Below are positions 44,080 to 52,871 of a stretch of 64,000 nt of DNA, in pieces. The translations under genes were made by a program, and so were the position numbers. How positions within the stretch are numbered: position 1 is the first letter of the stretch; every line of letters begins with the position of its first letter. This DNA is from Brumimicrobium aurantiacum (GTDB taxonomy: Bacteria > Bacteroidota > Bacteroidia > Flavobacteriales_D > Crocinitomicaceae), in NCBI RefSeq assembly GCF_003402975.1, contig NZ_QURB01000002.1, positions 165,061 through 229,060 on the forward strand, in the 5' to 3' direction. The notes under the pieces were generated by a model that saw nothing but the letters and a program-made list of their open reading frames with translations, did not search any database and was not told the origin of the DNA.

Positions 44080-45381
44080 TTATAAGCTTTTATAATTATT
44101 GATTTTTATATTTTTGGACTGTATCATATGCATCAAATTGTATAAACCGAAGAAAGTTCTATTCACATAAATAAAGTGTTTTGAACCTCTATTGGCATCC
44201 ATTTTTCTGAGTTCAGTGTTCTTTGTATACTTTTCTCCTAGTTGTGCAATTTTTAGAAAGAAGTCAGAATCGCTAAAATCAAAATAATCAGCGTTCAATG
44301 GAGTTGCAAAAGCCGTAAGTAATTCATGAAACATCTCCGTAAAAAATGATTTTTCTTCTTCGGTATCTGTTGCTTTGATGATTTCTAACTCAAGAATTTT
44401 AGCTTCAAATAGCTTTTTATCGTTTAAAGTTTCACTTTGAGTCAATTCAAAATAAGGAGTGTAGAATTCCTTTGGAATTGTTTTCATACAGCCAAAATCT
44501 AAGGCAATCAATTTTTCATCGGCTGAAATCATAAAGTTTCCAGGATGTGGATCTGCATGTACTTTATTTAATTTGTGAATTTGGTACATGTAAAAATCCC
44601 AAAGTGCTTGTCCAATTTTATTACTGTTTGCTTCGTTGAAAGTATATTCAGACAAGTGTTTACCATTCATCCAATCCATTGTGATAATTCGATCAGAAGA
44701 AAATTCTTCATAATATTTCGGAAATAATAAATTTGGAATCGATTTACAGGCATTGGAAATCTCTTGACTTTGTTTGAGCTCAAGTACATAATCCGTTTCT
44801 TCAATTAACTTATCCTCAACTTCTTTAAAGTATTTTTCAGAATCTTTAGGTGAAATATTGAGGATCTTTAAGGCAATTGGTTTTACCATCTTTAAATCAG
44901 AACTAATACTCTCTGCAACACCAGGATATTGTATTTTTACCGCAAGTTCATTTCCATTTTTTTTAGCTCTATGGACTTGACCAATGCTTGCCGCGTTATT
45001 TGAAGTCGTATTAAATTCATCAAATATTTCATTTGGAGTTTTTCCAAAATAGCTTTTAAATGTTTTGTTGACAAGTGGCGGAGAAAGAGGAGGGACAGAA
45101 AACTGTGACAATGAAAATTTTTCAACGTAAGCTGCCGGCATAATTGACTTTTCCATACTTAACATTTGTGCAACTTTTAGCGCACTTCCTTTCAGTTGTT
45201 TTAGACTGTTGTAAATGTCCTCTGCATTATTTTTATCTAAAGTTAATTTTGCTTCTTCCTCAGATTTCACCAATTTACTTCCATAATATTTAAGGTAATT
45301 AACCCCAACTTTTGCACCTGTTCCAACGAGTTTGCTTGCACGTTTAATCTTTGAAATAGGAATATTATCAATCGTTTCCAT
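44080..45381 (-). CDS. ABC1/UbiB-family kinase-like protein
   Basis: A 433-residue atypical kinase. The N-terminal family motif reads LKGSALKVAQMLS (63-75). Canonical members have KxGQ; here it is KVAQ, a substitution in the regulatory N-terminal motif. NAASIGQVHRA forms the A-rich loop, AVKIQYPGV holds the lysine, DPHPGNFM (HADPHPGNF) the catalytic loop and ALDFGCM the DFG-like motif. Family members support quinone or lipid metabolism. The gene follows a TetR regulator by five bases, suggesting co-regulation with it. There is no transmembrane helix at the C-terminus. Confidence 0.85.
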   Translation of the reverse strand: METIDNIPISKIKRASKLVGTGAKVGVNYLKYYGSKLVKSEEEAKLTLDKNNAEDIYNSLKQLKGSALKVAQMLSMEKSIMPAAYVEKFSLSQFSVPPLSPPLVNKTFKSYFGKTPNEIFDEFNTTSNNAASIGQVHRAKKNGNELAVKIQYPGVAESISSDLKMVKPIALKILNISPKDSEKYFKEVEDKLIEETDYVLELKQSQEISNACKSIPNLLFPKYYEEFSSDRIITMDWMNGKHLSEYTFNEANSNKIGQALWDFYMYQIHKLNKVHADPHPGNFMISADEKLIALDFGCMKTIPKEFYTPYFELTQSETLNDKKLFEAKILELEIIKATDTEEEKSFFTEMFHELLTAFATPLNADYFDFSDSDFFLKIAQLGEKYTKNTELRKMDANRGSKHFIYVNRTFFGLYNLMHMIQSKNIKINNYKSL

Positions 45382-45386
45382 CGTTG

Positions 45387-46031
45387 TTATTTTTTTAAGT
45401 CTTTCAATAAAAATTTACCTAAGTCAATTACACTTTCCAGGGGTTTAATATCTTGAAGATCAAAAGCTGTAGTGACTAATTTTTCAATTAGAACATCCGT
45501 TTTTTCAAAATTTGGAGAATTATCTTTTTCCCAATATCTTATGATGAAAGCAAATTGTCCCCAATAGGCCTCAACTATTCCTTTTTCTTTGAATGAATTG
45601 ATACGCTTTTCAGGAATATCGATTGTTTCGATATCGATCGATTCTATAAATGTTTTGAAATGACTTCTTAAATTTTTGGTCACACCCAAACCTTTGAATT
45701 TATCGTTTTTTATGGCTTGTAAAACATAACTCCTGTTCTTTGTTAATATCTCGAAAAAAGTAAAATAAAAACTGAGTAATTTATTCTGAGCATCGAAGCT
45801 TAGGTATTCTTCGTTCTTTTCTAAAAGCCCTATGGTTTGCTTAAAGAATTCACTAAAAATTTCCTTTTCCAATTCATCAAATGAAGAGAAGTGAGCATAG
45901 AAATCACTTTCCTGCATTTCATTTTCTTTGGTAAACTTGAAAATATTTAAGGGTTGTGTTCCTACTTCAAGTATGTGATGCATATACTTGGTGATTATTT
46001 CTTCACGATGGTTTTCAACTACTTTATTCAT
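45387..46031 (-). CDS. TetR-family transcriptional regulator
   Basis: About 214 residues. The N-terminal helix-turn-helix reads HREEIITKYMHHILEVG, then FKFTKENEMQESDFYAHFSS with the TetR-type recognition helix, and FDELEKEIFSEFF as helix 4. The C-terminal helical ligand domain is not recognised. Two earlier in-frame starts exist, at 46,067 and 46,109; I chose the ATG at 46,031 because helix 1 begins soon after it. An AGGAGG sits directly before that ATG with almost no spacer, so the start remains uncertain. It likely controls itself and the UbiB-like kinase gene five bases downstream. Confidence 0.75.
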   Translation of the reverse strand: MNKVVENHREEIITKYMHHILEVGTQPLNIFKFTKENEMQESDFYAHFSSFDELEKEIFSEFFKQTIGLLEKNEEYLSFDAQNKLLSFYFTFFEILTKNRSYVLQAIKNDKFKGLGVTKNLRSHFKTFIESIDIETIDIPEKRINSFKEKGIVEAYWGQFAFIIRYWEKDNSPNFEKTDVLIEKLVTTAFDLQDIKPLESVIDLGKFLLKDLKK

Positions 46032-46282
46032 CCTCCTTTGATTTAAAAAGTTAATAATCTTGTCCATAACTAAAAAAACATCTTGTTTCTTAATCAGGAT
46101 GCTGATCAATGTTTTATTACTTTAAAAACAACTTAGAGTAAAAAAAGTTTAGGTAAATTAAGTATTATAACTTTTAAATTCAGTCCTTCTTGAAAAGTCT
46201 TACTTTAAAATGTGATTGATATCGTCAGGTGAATATTTTTTAAGATAGATAATGTTAATCAAATCTGATTTTTATCACAATC

Positions 46283-46831
46283 CTAATTTGCCTTTTCATA
46301 AGCTTCCATCAACCATATTTTAAGTTCGTTATCCACTTCGTTCACATCTGTTAATCTCACTCTATGCGTACACATTGTACCAAAAGGACCGGAATTTTCT
46401 AGTCGATCTGTAATGGGTTTATCCTTTATTTTTAAACCTAAATCGATTCTTGTTTTTGTAGCCGGTTTGATTAATGCAAACTGCTTTTTTCTGATTAAAC
46501 TGACACTTGTTTTCTTAGGCGTTATGGTAACATCATCACCAAATTCTTTCACGATTGCTACAATTCTTTCATAGATCGGAAAGAGAACTTCTTTTCCCTT
46601 AAATTGATTATCGATAAGTTCAGATGGTGTAGTGTCTTCCTTTTTGGACAAGGTGTAGATTGTATTGGCATATCCATGGGTAACATTGTGTTCCTTTTTT
46701 AGAAAATTGACTCCTTCGGAATGTTTTTCAAAAGATTTAGACTGAAGTATTTTCATCCATTCTTCCAATGCTTTTCCTGTTTTCTCAGGCATATTCTCAA
46801 TCATTTTTTGCAATGCTTCGTCCTTGTTCAT
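46283..46831 (-). CDS. DUF4287/DUF5655-like protein
   Basis: The 182-residue cytoplasmic protein has an N-terminal segment (KMIENMPEKTGKALEEWMKI, then FLKKEHNVTHGYANTIY) of the DUF4287 type. The C-terminal half (PIYERIVAIVKEFGDDVTI, KTSVSLIRKKQFALIKP, TKTRIDLGL, HRVRLTDVNEVDNELKIW) is of the DUF5655 type, related in shape to small DNA-transport-like domains. The function is unknown. It is monocistronic. Confidence 0.75.
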   Translation of the reverse strand: MNKDEALQKMIENMPEKTGKALEEWMKILQSKSFEKHSEGVNFLKKEHNVTHGYANTIYTLSKKEDTTPSELIDNQFKGKEVLFPIYERIVAIVKEFGDDVTITPKKTSVSLIRKKQFALIKPATKTRIDLGLKIKDKPITDRLENSGPFGTMCTHRVRLTDVNEVDNELKIWLMEAYEKAN

Positions 46832-46999
46832 ATGATTTGTATTTTTGATGCTTTTTAAGAATTATGAAATTACCAAAATTGAATGGTTAATCAAAAATCG
46901 GTATAAATAAATAATATTAATTTTGGGTAAGAATAGTTATTAAAAACATTCCATACGATTTTATAAATCATTTGATGCTTTAAATTCAACACATAAATA

Positions 47000-48100
47000 A
47001 TGAAACAAACACTATTATTACTTTCAGCGCTTTTATTACTTCAATCTTGTAACAAAGAGGAGTTGGTAAAAATAGATTCAAGTAAAAATTCTCCTAAAAT
47101 TGATGGACCGGAGGGTAACATTACTGGTTCCAACTGGGTAAGTATTAAAGAGAATTATTTTAAAGATAAATTAATTGAAGGGATTGGAACAGTAGGAGAC
47201 AACATGATTCTAACTTTTTTTGATTATATAAATCAAGATTCATACTTTTTATCTGGACACCTCTCAAATGATACTAATTTAGTGAAGCATGGATTTCATA
47301 ATTGGCCGAGTGGTGTAGGATTAGAAGATGTTAAAGTCATAGATAATCAGGTATACTCTATAGGATTTTGGGATGGAATAGGAGCTTGGAAGTTTGATAT
47401 GGAGGTATTTGATGAGCCAGCATACAGTAGTTGGGAATCTGTTACCGGATCTTATCTCCTTCAACCGACGGCTTTTACGGTTTATGACTCAGAAAATATT
47501 ATGGGCCTTGCATCCACACCATATGTTCGGTCTTCATCAGGGAGCATCAACTTTCCAGACTTTGATCATTCCGATAATGTAGAAATCAATGCACTTCTTG
47601 AGTATAATGGAGAATTGTATTGTGCCGGTGAGTTTACTTCCTCTAATGGAACTATTTTAAATAATATTGCCAAGTGGAGCGGAAATGAATGGGTTGCCTT
47701 AGGAAATGGTGTGAATGGGAAAGTTCGTGATTTAGTCGTTCTCGATGGGAAACTTGTTGTTGGCGGTGATTTTAACTCAGCAGGTGGTAATTCAAACTGC
47801 GCTTATGTTGCAATTTGGAACGGTTCTGATTGGGAATCAATGGGAACTGGTCTTATTGGTGGGTCGAGTGGAGTACATAGACTTTTCGTTTATGGAAAAC
47901 AATTGTTTGTAGGTGGAGATTTTTCAGGAACTCAATCAGTCAATTCCAAGAATATTATTAAATGGCAAGATGGAAACTGGATTGGTTTACCTAATACAAT
48001 TTCTGAAAAAATAGGTGAAATAGGTGTTTATAATGGTAAGCTACATATCGCAAATCTATTTTATAACATGAATGGGAACTTCTTATTGAGACTTGAATAA
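47000..48100 (+). CDS. Lipoprotein with beta-propeller-like repeats
   Basis: The 366-residue protein starts with a lipoprotein signal (MKQTLLLLSALLLLQSC). The rest holds repeats with the pattern LYCAGEFTSSNGTILNNIAK, WSGNEWVALGNGVNG and LVVGGDFNSAGGNSNCAYVA, WNGSDWESMGTGL, as in delta-60/Rax2-type propeller proteins. It is probably surface- or outer-membrane-exposed. No partner gene is apparent and the binding target is unknown. Confidence 0.75.
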   Translation: MKQTLLLLSALLLLQSCNKEELVKIDSSKNSPKIDGPEGNITGSNWVSIKENYFKDKLIEGIGTVGDNMILTFFDYINQDSYFLSGHLSNDTNLVKHGFHNWPSGVGLEDVKVIDNQVYSIGFWDGIGAWKFDMEVFDEPAYSSWESVTGSYLLQPTAFTVYDSENIMGLASTPYVRSSSGSINFPDFDHSDNVEINALLEYNGELYCAGEFTSSNGTILNNIAKWSGNEWVALGNGVNGKVRDLVVLDGKLVVGGDFNSAGGNSNCAYVAIWNGSDWESMGTGLIGGSSGVHRLFVYGKQLFVGGDFSGTQSVNSKNIIKWQDGNWIGLPNTISEKIGEIGVYNGKLHIANLFYNMNGNFLLRLE

Positions 48101-48140
48101 TCGTTACAACTGTTCATAATCAGTATTTACCCTGTTTGGT

Positions 48141-48368
48141 CTAGCTACATGTACCTTTGCTGTATTCCGTAATTCCATCACATGCAGCTTCACAAGCATT
48201 TCCATAAGTCTGGTCGTTACATCCGCAAACTGGATCGTAAACAGCAGGACAAATACAGTCTTCTTTTATTTCACCCTGACAACTAGATTTATCACAATTA
48301 GAGAAAAGAAAAATAAACATGAACATGGAGACAATCTTGACTAAAATTTGACTGTTATTTTTTTTCAT
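48141..48368 (-). CDS. Kazal-type protease inhibitor lipoprotein
   Basis: A small 75-residue lipoprotein. A signal segment (IVSMFMFIFLFSNC) ends at the lipidated cysteine. The mature part is a single Kazal domain: CPAVYDPVCGCNDQTYGNAC followed by EAACDGITEYSKGTC. It has the cysteine spacing and the PVCGCNDxTYGNAC core of that family. Kazal domains inhibit serine proteases. Together with the alpha-2-macroglobulin gene 7 kb away, it adds to the envelope's defence against exogenous proteases. Confidence 0.85.
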   Translation of the reverse strand: MKKNNSQILVKIVSMFMFIFLFSNCDKSSCQGEIKEDCICPAVYDPVCGCNDQTYGNACEAACDGITEYSKGTCS

Positions 48369-48456
48369 AATTAGATATGTTTCTTTCTTTCAAACTTAAT
48401 CATTACAAACCAATCTTACAAAGAAGTCAGGAGTTTGAAATATTTAATGCTTTGGT

Positions 48457-49671
48457 TTAGAAATTCTTATTCGTTTTCAAATGTGCATGTCCCATTTTCA
48501 ACAATTTTTTATATGGAACATTTTTAGTTTTTGCGTTTACATCCATTTTTGAAGAAGTAGTTAAAGCTTCTTGAATCAATTGATCATATTTAAAAGCAAT
48601 ATGACTCCAAGTATATCTTCTATGTGCAATTTCAGACATTTCTTCACCAACTTTTTTCAATTTTACAGTGTAGGTTTCATTAAGTTCCTTCACTAAATCG
48701 TATTGATTCTCGAAGTATATAGCTTTATTTTCAGTGGTTACTCTGTTATAAGACACGCCATACGCCAGAATAGGCAAACCTAAATACATTGCTTCAACTA
48801 AAGAAGGATTTGTTCCTCCTGCAGAATGTCCATGAACATAAAGTGCGGCATTTCCACGCATGATGTCTAATTTTTCTTGATCATATATAGGATCTAAAAT
48901 ATGGATGTTTTCATGTGTTTGATATTGGTCTTTTAAGGTTTTTCCATATTCACTTTTATCCCAATTTCCCACTATAACTAAAGGCATTTTATTTGTTTGT
49001 TCAAAGGCTTTTAAAATTACATGAACGTTGTTTTCTGGCTCGATTCTACAAACTTTGAATGCATAGTCATTTTGTAAAAAAGGGTAGTCCTCGGTTGCTT
49101 TTTCGGTAACTGGAACCTTTAAAGTATGATCTGCACCGTATTCGATAATTCTACTGAGTGATCCATAGCGTTCAGCAGTGTAATCTTGAATTGCTTCATT
49201 GTCTGAAATGTCAATATGCGAATATTTTACTGCCAAACCTTCTGCCCAATACAAATATTTCTTGGCTATAAAATTCCATTTATCTCTTTTCCATTCAATT
49301 CCGTCAATGGAGATAATAATTTTCTTCTTCGTAAAAAATCTCACAAAGGGAAGAATCCAAGCTCCGGCTACCCCAAGTACAAGAAGTACATCTGAAAAAA
49401 ACAAGGAATAAAGAATTGAAAGGGTGTCATAAGGAATACTTTGAATACCATTCGCTTCTAAAGGTAGATATTTTAATTTGGCATTTTTATATGTTGATTT
49501 TCGTTCTTCTTTTGGATATCTCTTTCCTGAACAAAAAACAGTAATATCATATTGTTGACCTAAATCTTCAATTAAGTGCTCTGCTAGTGTTTCAAATCCT
49601 CCATAATTCGCAGGAACCCCAACTGTTCCAATGATGGCTATTCTTTTCTTTTTGTTTTTTTTCTTTTTCAT
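48457..49671 (-). CDS. Glycosyltransferase family 4 with DUF1972 N-terminus
   Basis: The 404-residue cytoplasmic glycosyltransferase has the DUF1972 start GTVGVPANYGGFETLAEHL typical of rhamnosyl- or similar transferases, and the GT4 C-terminal donor-binding motif HGHSAGGTNPSLVEAMYLGL. It is its own transcription unit, the last in the exopolysaccharide locus, with the shared three-half-site leader 94 bases ahead of its start. Donor and acceptor sugars are not predictable. Confidence 0.88.
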   Translation of the reverse strand: MKKKKNKKKRIAIIGTVGVPANYGGFETLAEHLIEDLGQQYDITVFCSGKRYPKEERKSTYKNAKLKYLPLEANGIQSIPYDTLSILYSLFFSDVLLVLGVAGAWILPFVRFFTKKKIIISIDGIEWKRDKWNFIAKKYLYWAEGLAVKYSHIDISDNEAIQDYTAERYGSLSRIIEYGADHTLKVPVTEKATEDYPFLQNDYAFKVCRIEPENNVHVILKAFEQTNKMPLVIVGNWDKSEYGKTLKDQYQTHENIHILDPIYDQEKLDIMRGNAALYVHGHSAGGTNPSLVEAMYLGLPILAYGVSYNRVTTENKAIYFENQYDLVKELNETYTVKLKKVGEEMSEIAHRRYTWSHIAFKYDQLIQEALTTSSKMDVNAKTKNVPYKKLLKMGHAHLKTNKNF

Positions 49672-49702
49672 GACTTAATTGTTTGAATAAGCAATATCCA
49701 AA

Positions 49703-49712
49703 GCGGTGCCAA
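49703..49712 (-). promoter_or_regulatory. GGCA(C/T)NGC box, unit 3
   Basis: On the minus strand this reads TTGGCACCGC. The same box occurs before the other two transcription units of the locus (TTGGCATAGC and CGGCACAGC). It resembles a sigma-54 -24 element, but the expected -12 GC at GG-N10 is replaced by GA. Confidence 0.5.
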
Positions 49713-49765
49713 TAATATAAATCCAGTAAAATCAATAGGTTAAGATATTTATATGTATCAATTAT

Positions 49766-49799
49766 TTCCATAAAATGGAATCATAGCGTGTTTTTGGAA
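49766..49799 (-). promoter_or_regulatory. Three-half-site regulatory element, unit 3
   Basis: Minus-strand order: TTCCAAAAA, nine or ten bases, TTCCA-N5-TGGAA. The palindrome is at 49,766-49,780, with 94 bases to the start codon of the glycosyltransferase gene. A 10-bp inverted repeat, GAATCATAGC (49,778-49,787) with GCTATGATTC (49,829-49,838), overlaps its edge. Confidence 0.6.
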
Positions 49800-49889
49800 C
49801 TGATTATGAATCTAATAATGATACTTTTGCTATGATTCAGGAAAGGTTAAAGCGTCATCAGATTTACTTTAATTAGACTTTACGTGATT

Positions 49890-50966
49890 TTAAATCAATT
49901 GATTTATAGAATTAAGCATTTTTTGTTCTCTAAAAAGTTCTAAACGTTTTGTTGCAGCCTGAGAGAATTCTTTGTAAACAAATTTGTTTTCCATTAACAT
50001 TTTAATTTTTGCATTGAGTTCCTGACGATTTCTAGAATCAACAGTATAACCAGATTGTCTATCTTGAATTACTTCTAAAATTCCGCCAACTGGAGGAACA
50101 ATAGCAGGTAACCCATACGCCATTCCTTCAATTATAGTTAATCCAAAGGTTTCAATCCAACCATCAGGTCTAGAAAGGTTTACAATTAAGTCAGCCCATT
50201 GATAAAATGGATGTAGATTTTTTTGTGTTGAATAAAGTGAAATGTTTTGTGGAATAATATGTCCTTCAAAAAATGCATCAATCTCAGTTTGACGAGCATT
50301 AAGAACAAGTCTAAATTTAAATTGTGGATAATCTTTAGCTAAATTGATAAATTCAAATACTCCTTTATAGGCTTTCAATGAACACACCATTAAGATGTTT
50401 TCTGGTTTTTCATTGATTAATCTTTCTTTTCGTTTTGCTAAAAAAGAATCGTCTATTGCATTGTAAATTAAATGATTATTCGTGTTTTTAATGTTGTGTG
50501 CAGAGGCTACATATTGAGATACATTAATAATTTCAGTAGCCGTTAAAGCAACGATTTTAAATAAAAACCATTTGAGAATAGCCGGGTTTACAGTGCTTTC
50601 ATGTACATGGTAAATAACTTTTGCTCCTTTTATTTTTCCCGCTAGTGCTGCCCCAAAAGGCAATACTGTATTGACATAAACGATGTCTGTTTTCTTAATA
50701 ACGAATAAAAGTCTAAAAAACAGAATGAATTGACTCAAACTATAATAAACCAAACGAATCCACGGATTTGCATTGAATTGATACCATGCTGTTTTCTTTT
50801 GAATTCCAGGAATATTAGAAAGAAAACCATTCTCATGAGCACTAGTATAGAGAATTACCTCACATTTTTCTTTCGCCCATGATTTTAGGATTTGACTTAG
50901 TACTTTCGGACTTCCACTACGATCATTTAACAGATGGAAGGCTAGGATACGATTTTTAGAACTCAT
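49890..50966 (-). CDS. Glycosyltransferase family 4
   Basis: The 358-residue protein has a GT-B fold, with an N-terminal acceptor-binding half (NRILAFHLLNDRSGSPKVLS, VYVNTVLPFGAALAGKI, VIYHVHEST) and the GT4 donor motif DGWIETFGLTIIEGMAYGLP near the C-terminus. Its start overlaps the stop of the preceding glycosyltransferase gene by four bases. It closes transcription unit 2 of the locus. Confidence 0.88.
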   Translation of the reverse strand: MSSKNRILAFHLLNDRSGSPKVLSQILKSWAKEKCEVILYTSAHENGFLSNIPGIQKKTAWYQFNANPWIRLVYYSLSQFILFFRLLFVIKKTDIVYVNTVLPFGAALAGKIKGAKVIYHVHESTVNPAILKWFLFKIVALTATEIINVSQYVASAHNIKNTNNHLIYNAIDDSFLAKRKERLINEKPENILMVCSLKAYKGVFEFINLAKDYPQFKFRLVLNARQTEIDAFFEGHIIPQNISLYSTQKNLHPFYQWADLIVNLSRPDGWIETFGLTIIEGMAYGLPAIVPPVGGILEVIQDRQSGYTVDSRNRQELNAKIKMLMENKFVYKEFSQAATKRLELFREQKMLNSINQLI

Positions 50967-52186
50967 AATTCTGAATAAATATTTTTTAATTGTTCACCTC
51001 TTCTGTCCCAATGGAACATTAATTCAAATCTTTGTCGGGCTGCAATGCTCATTTCAATCCTTTTTTCAGGATGTTGATGTAGCATTTGAATTGCATTGGT
51101 AAGTTCTACAATTGTTTTATTGTACTCTTGTTGTTTAACAGCAAATCCACATTCACTATTGATGAATTGACCAGGACCTTCATTATCTAAACAAATTACG
51201 GGCAGTCCAAAAGATAAGGCTTCTGCTACAACCATTCCTGCACCTTCATGTGAAGGGAAAAGAAAAGCAGATGAAGTTTTGAATTTCTTCATGAGTTCAT
51301 CTCTTTCAATCCAATTGATGAAGTTAATTTGATTTTCAACCTTTAGTTTTACGGCAAGATCTTTAAGTAACTGCTCCTCTGGACCACTTCCAACAATGAG
51401 TAATTGACATTTTTCTTGTTCGAATTTGTTGAGCTGATGATAGAAGTTTGCAAATGCCTGAATGGTTAAATCAAAGCCTTTCAAAGGTACTAATCTTCCT
51501 GCTGAGATTAATGTAAATTTATCGTCTAAATCTTCAGCGTCATTCCAGCCAAAGTCTTGTGTTGCAACAGATGGAGTGACCGAATATTTGGTTTTTGGAG
51601 AAAGTACATCAGGAACAGAATGGTTCATACATAAAATATGATCTGCATATTTTACCGTTGATTTTAGAGAGAATGACAATTTCCAAAAGTATTTTTTAAT
51701 CAACCAAGTTAATCGGTCAATCAATAAATATTTTTTTGCGTAAGGTGCCAAATACTGTTTGGGAATCATAGGATGATGTCCTACTGGTCCCCAAACCATT
51801 GGTTTTTTGAGTTTATATAAAAATGAGGGAGTCCAATCGTTATGAAAGTTAAGATTGTGAGCTATATCGAAATTGATGTTTTGCTTTTTAATAAACTGAA
51901 CAATTCCTCTTTGCCACATAACATAATATAACATTGCACCTCTACCACCTTTCTTCCAAAAACGCATCCAATAAGGTAAATCAAAATAACGAAATTGAAT
52001 GTTCTCATACAGTTCGTTCGGATTTTCAGACATATATTTTTCAATATGTTCTTTATTGTTTTCTCTAGTGATTGCAATTACTTTATTAAATCGAGCGATT
52101 TGCATCACAAAATTCCATCCCATACCATCTTCAGAACCTTTATATGGGTTAATTGCATAAGCTGTAGCTAAAATATTTTTCATCAT
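50963..52186 (-). CDS. Glycosyltransferase family 4
   Basis: The 407-residue GT-B enzyme starts with ILATAYAINPYKGSEDGMGW, with an acceptor-side motif typical of exopolysaccharide glycosyltransferases, and ends with the donor motif SHEGAGMVVAEALSFGLPV. It overlaps the acyltransferase gene before it and the glycosyltransferase after it by four bases each, so all are translationally coupled. Confidence 0.88.
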   Translation of the reverse strand: MMKNILATAYAINPYKGSEDGMGWNFVMQIARFNKVIAITRENNKEHIEKYMSENPNELYENIQFRYFDLPYWMRFWKKGGRGAMLYYVMWQRGIVQFIKKQNINFDIAHNLNFHNDWTPSFLYKLKKPMVWGPVGHHPMIPKQYLAPYAKKYLLIDRLTWLIKKYFWKLSFSLKSTVKYADHILCMNHSVPDVLSPKTKYSVTPSVATQDFGWNDAEDLDDKFTLISAGRLVPLKGFDLTIQAFANFYHQLNKFEQEKCQLLIVGSGPEEQLLKDLAVKLKVENQINFINWIERDELMKKFKTSSAFLFPSHEGAGMVVAEALSFGLPVICLDNEGPGQFINSECGFAVKQQEYNKTIVELTNAIQMLHQHPEKRIEMSIAARQRFELMFHWDRRGEQLKNIYSEL

Positions 52187-52869
52187 CTTGTTTTTAAAAT
52201 TTTTGCAGGAACTCCTCCAATAATTGAGTTTTTTGGGAATGACTTATTGACAACTGCTCCGGCAGCAATTACACATCCATCACCGATTTCAACACCATCT
52301 AAAATGGTAACTTTACTACCAATCCAGCAATTCTTTCCAATTTTAATTCCCTTACGCGTTACGCCTTGATGTCTTATTGAAATATCTGGATCTGCTACAA
52401 TATGATTTTCTGGATGACAACTAAAATATTGACCAACGATGCATTCGTCTCCGATTTCTAATCCACCAGCACCTCCAAGATAAGTAAATTCACCAAGCCC
52501 AACGTTATTTCCAATTTTAATGTGTTCTCCCAAATGATTAAAAGAAGTTGAGATAATAATTCGACTGAAGGCTCCAATACTTACATTGTTACCTATTGTG
52601 ATTCCGTTTTTACCTAATGCACTTAAATGGACATTATTTCCAATTTTCATGAATTTACCAAATGAAATTTTTCTGGAATTAAAGAAATGTACATTTTTTC
52701 CAAGTGATGCCATTTTTGGATTTTGAAAGCGGAATACTAATTTACATCCTCTTAAAATACCCCAAATTTGTGCCCAAAAGAATGAAACTAATGTAAAATT
52801 GTCTAAAGCTGGATCAAATGAGAAATTAGGATTTCTTTTTTGAATAATGGATTGTAGTAATTGTTTCAT
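52183..52869 (-). CDS. Left-handed beta-helix acyltransferase
   Basis: The 228-residue protein is a hexapeptide-repeat acyltransferase: repeated [LIV]GxN/D units from about residue 60 to the end (IGNNVHLSALGKNGITIGNN, IKIGNNVGLGEF, GIKIGKNCWIGSKVTILDGV, EIGDGCVIAAGAVV). H136 in CHPENHIV may be the catalytic histidine. It probably acetylates a sugar of the exopolysaccharide. It starts two bases after the three-domain protein gene. Confidence 0.85.
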   Translation of the reverse strand: MKQLLQSIIQKRNPNFSFDPALDNFTLVSFFWAQIWGILRGCKLVFRFQNPKMASLGKNVHFFNSRKISFGKFMKIGNNVHLSALGKNGITIGNNVSIGAFSRIIISTSFNHLGEHIKIGNNVGLGEFTYLGGAGGLEIGDECIVGQYFSCHPENHIVADPDISIRHQGVTRKGIKIGKNCWIGSKVTILDGVEIGDGCVIAAGAVVNKSFPKNSIIGGVPAKILKTR

Positions 52870-52871
52870 TA

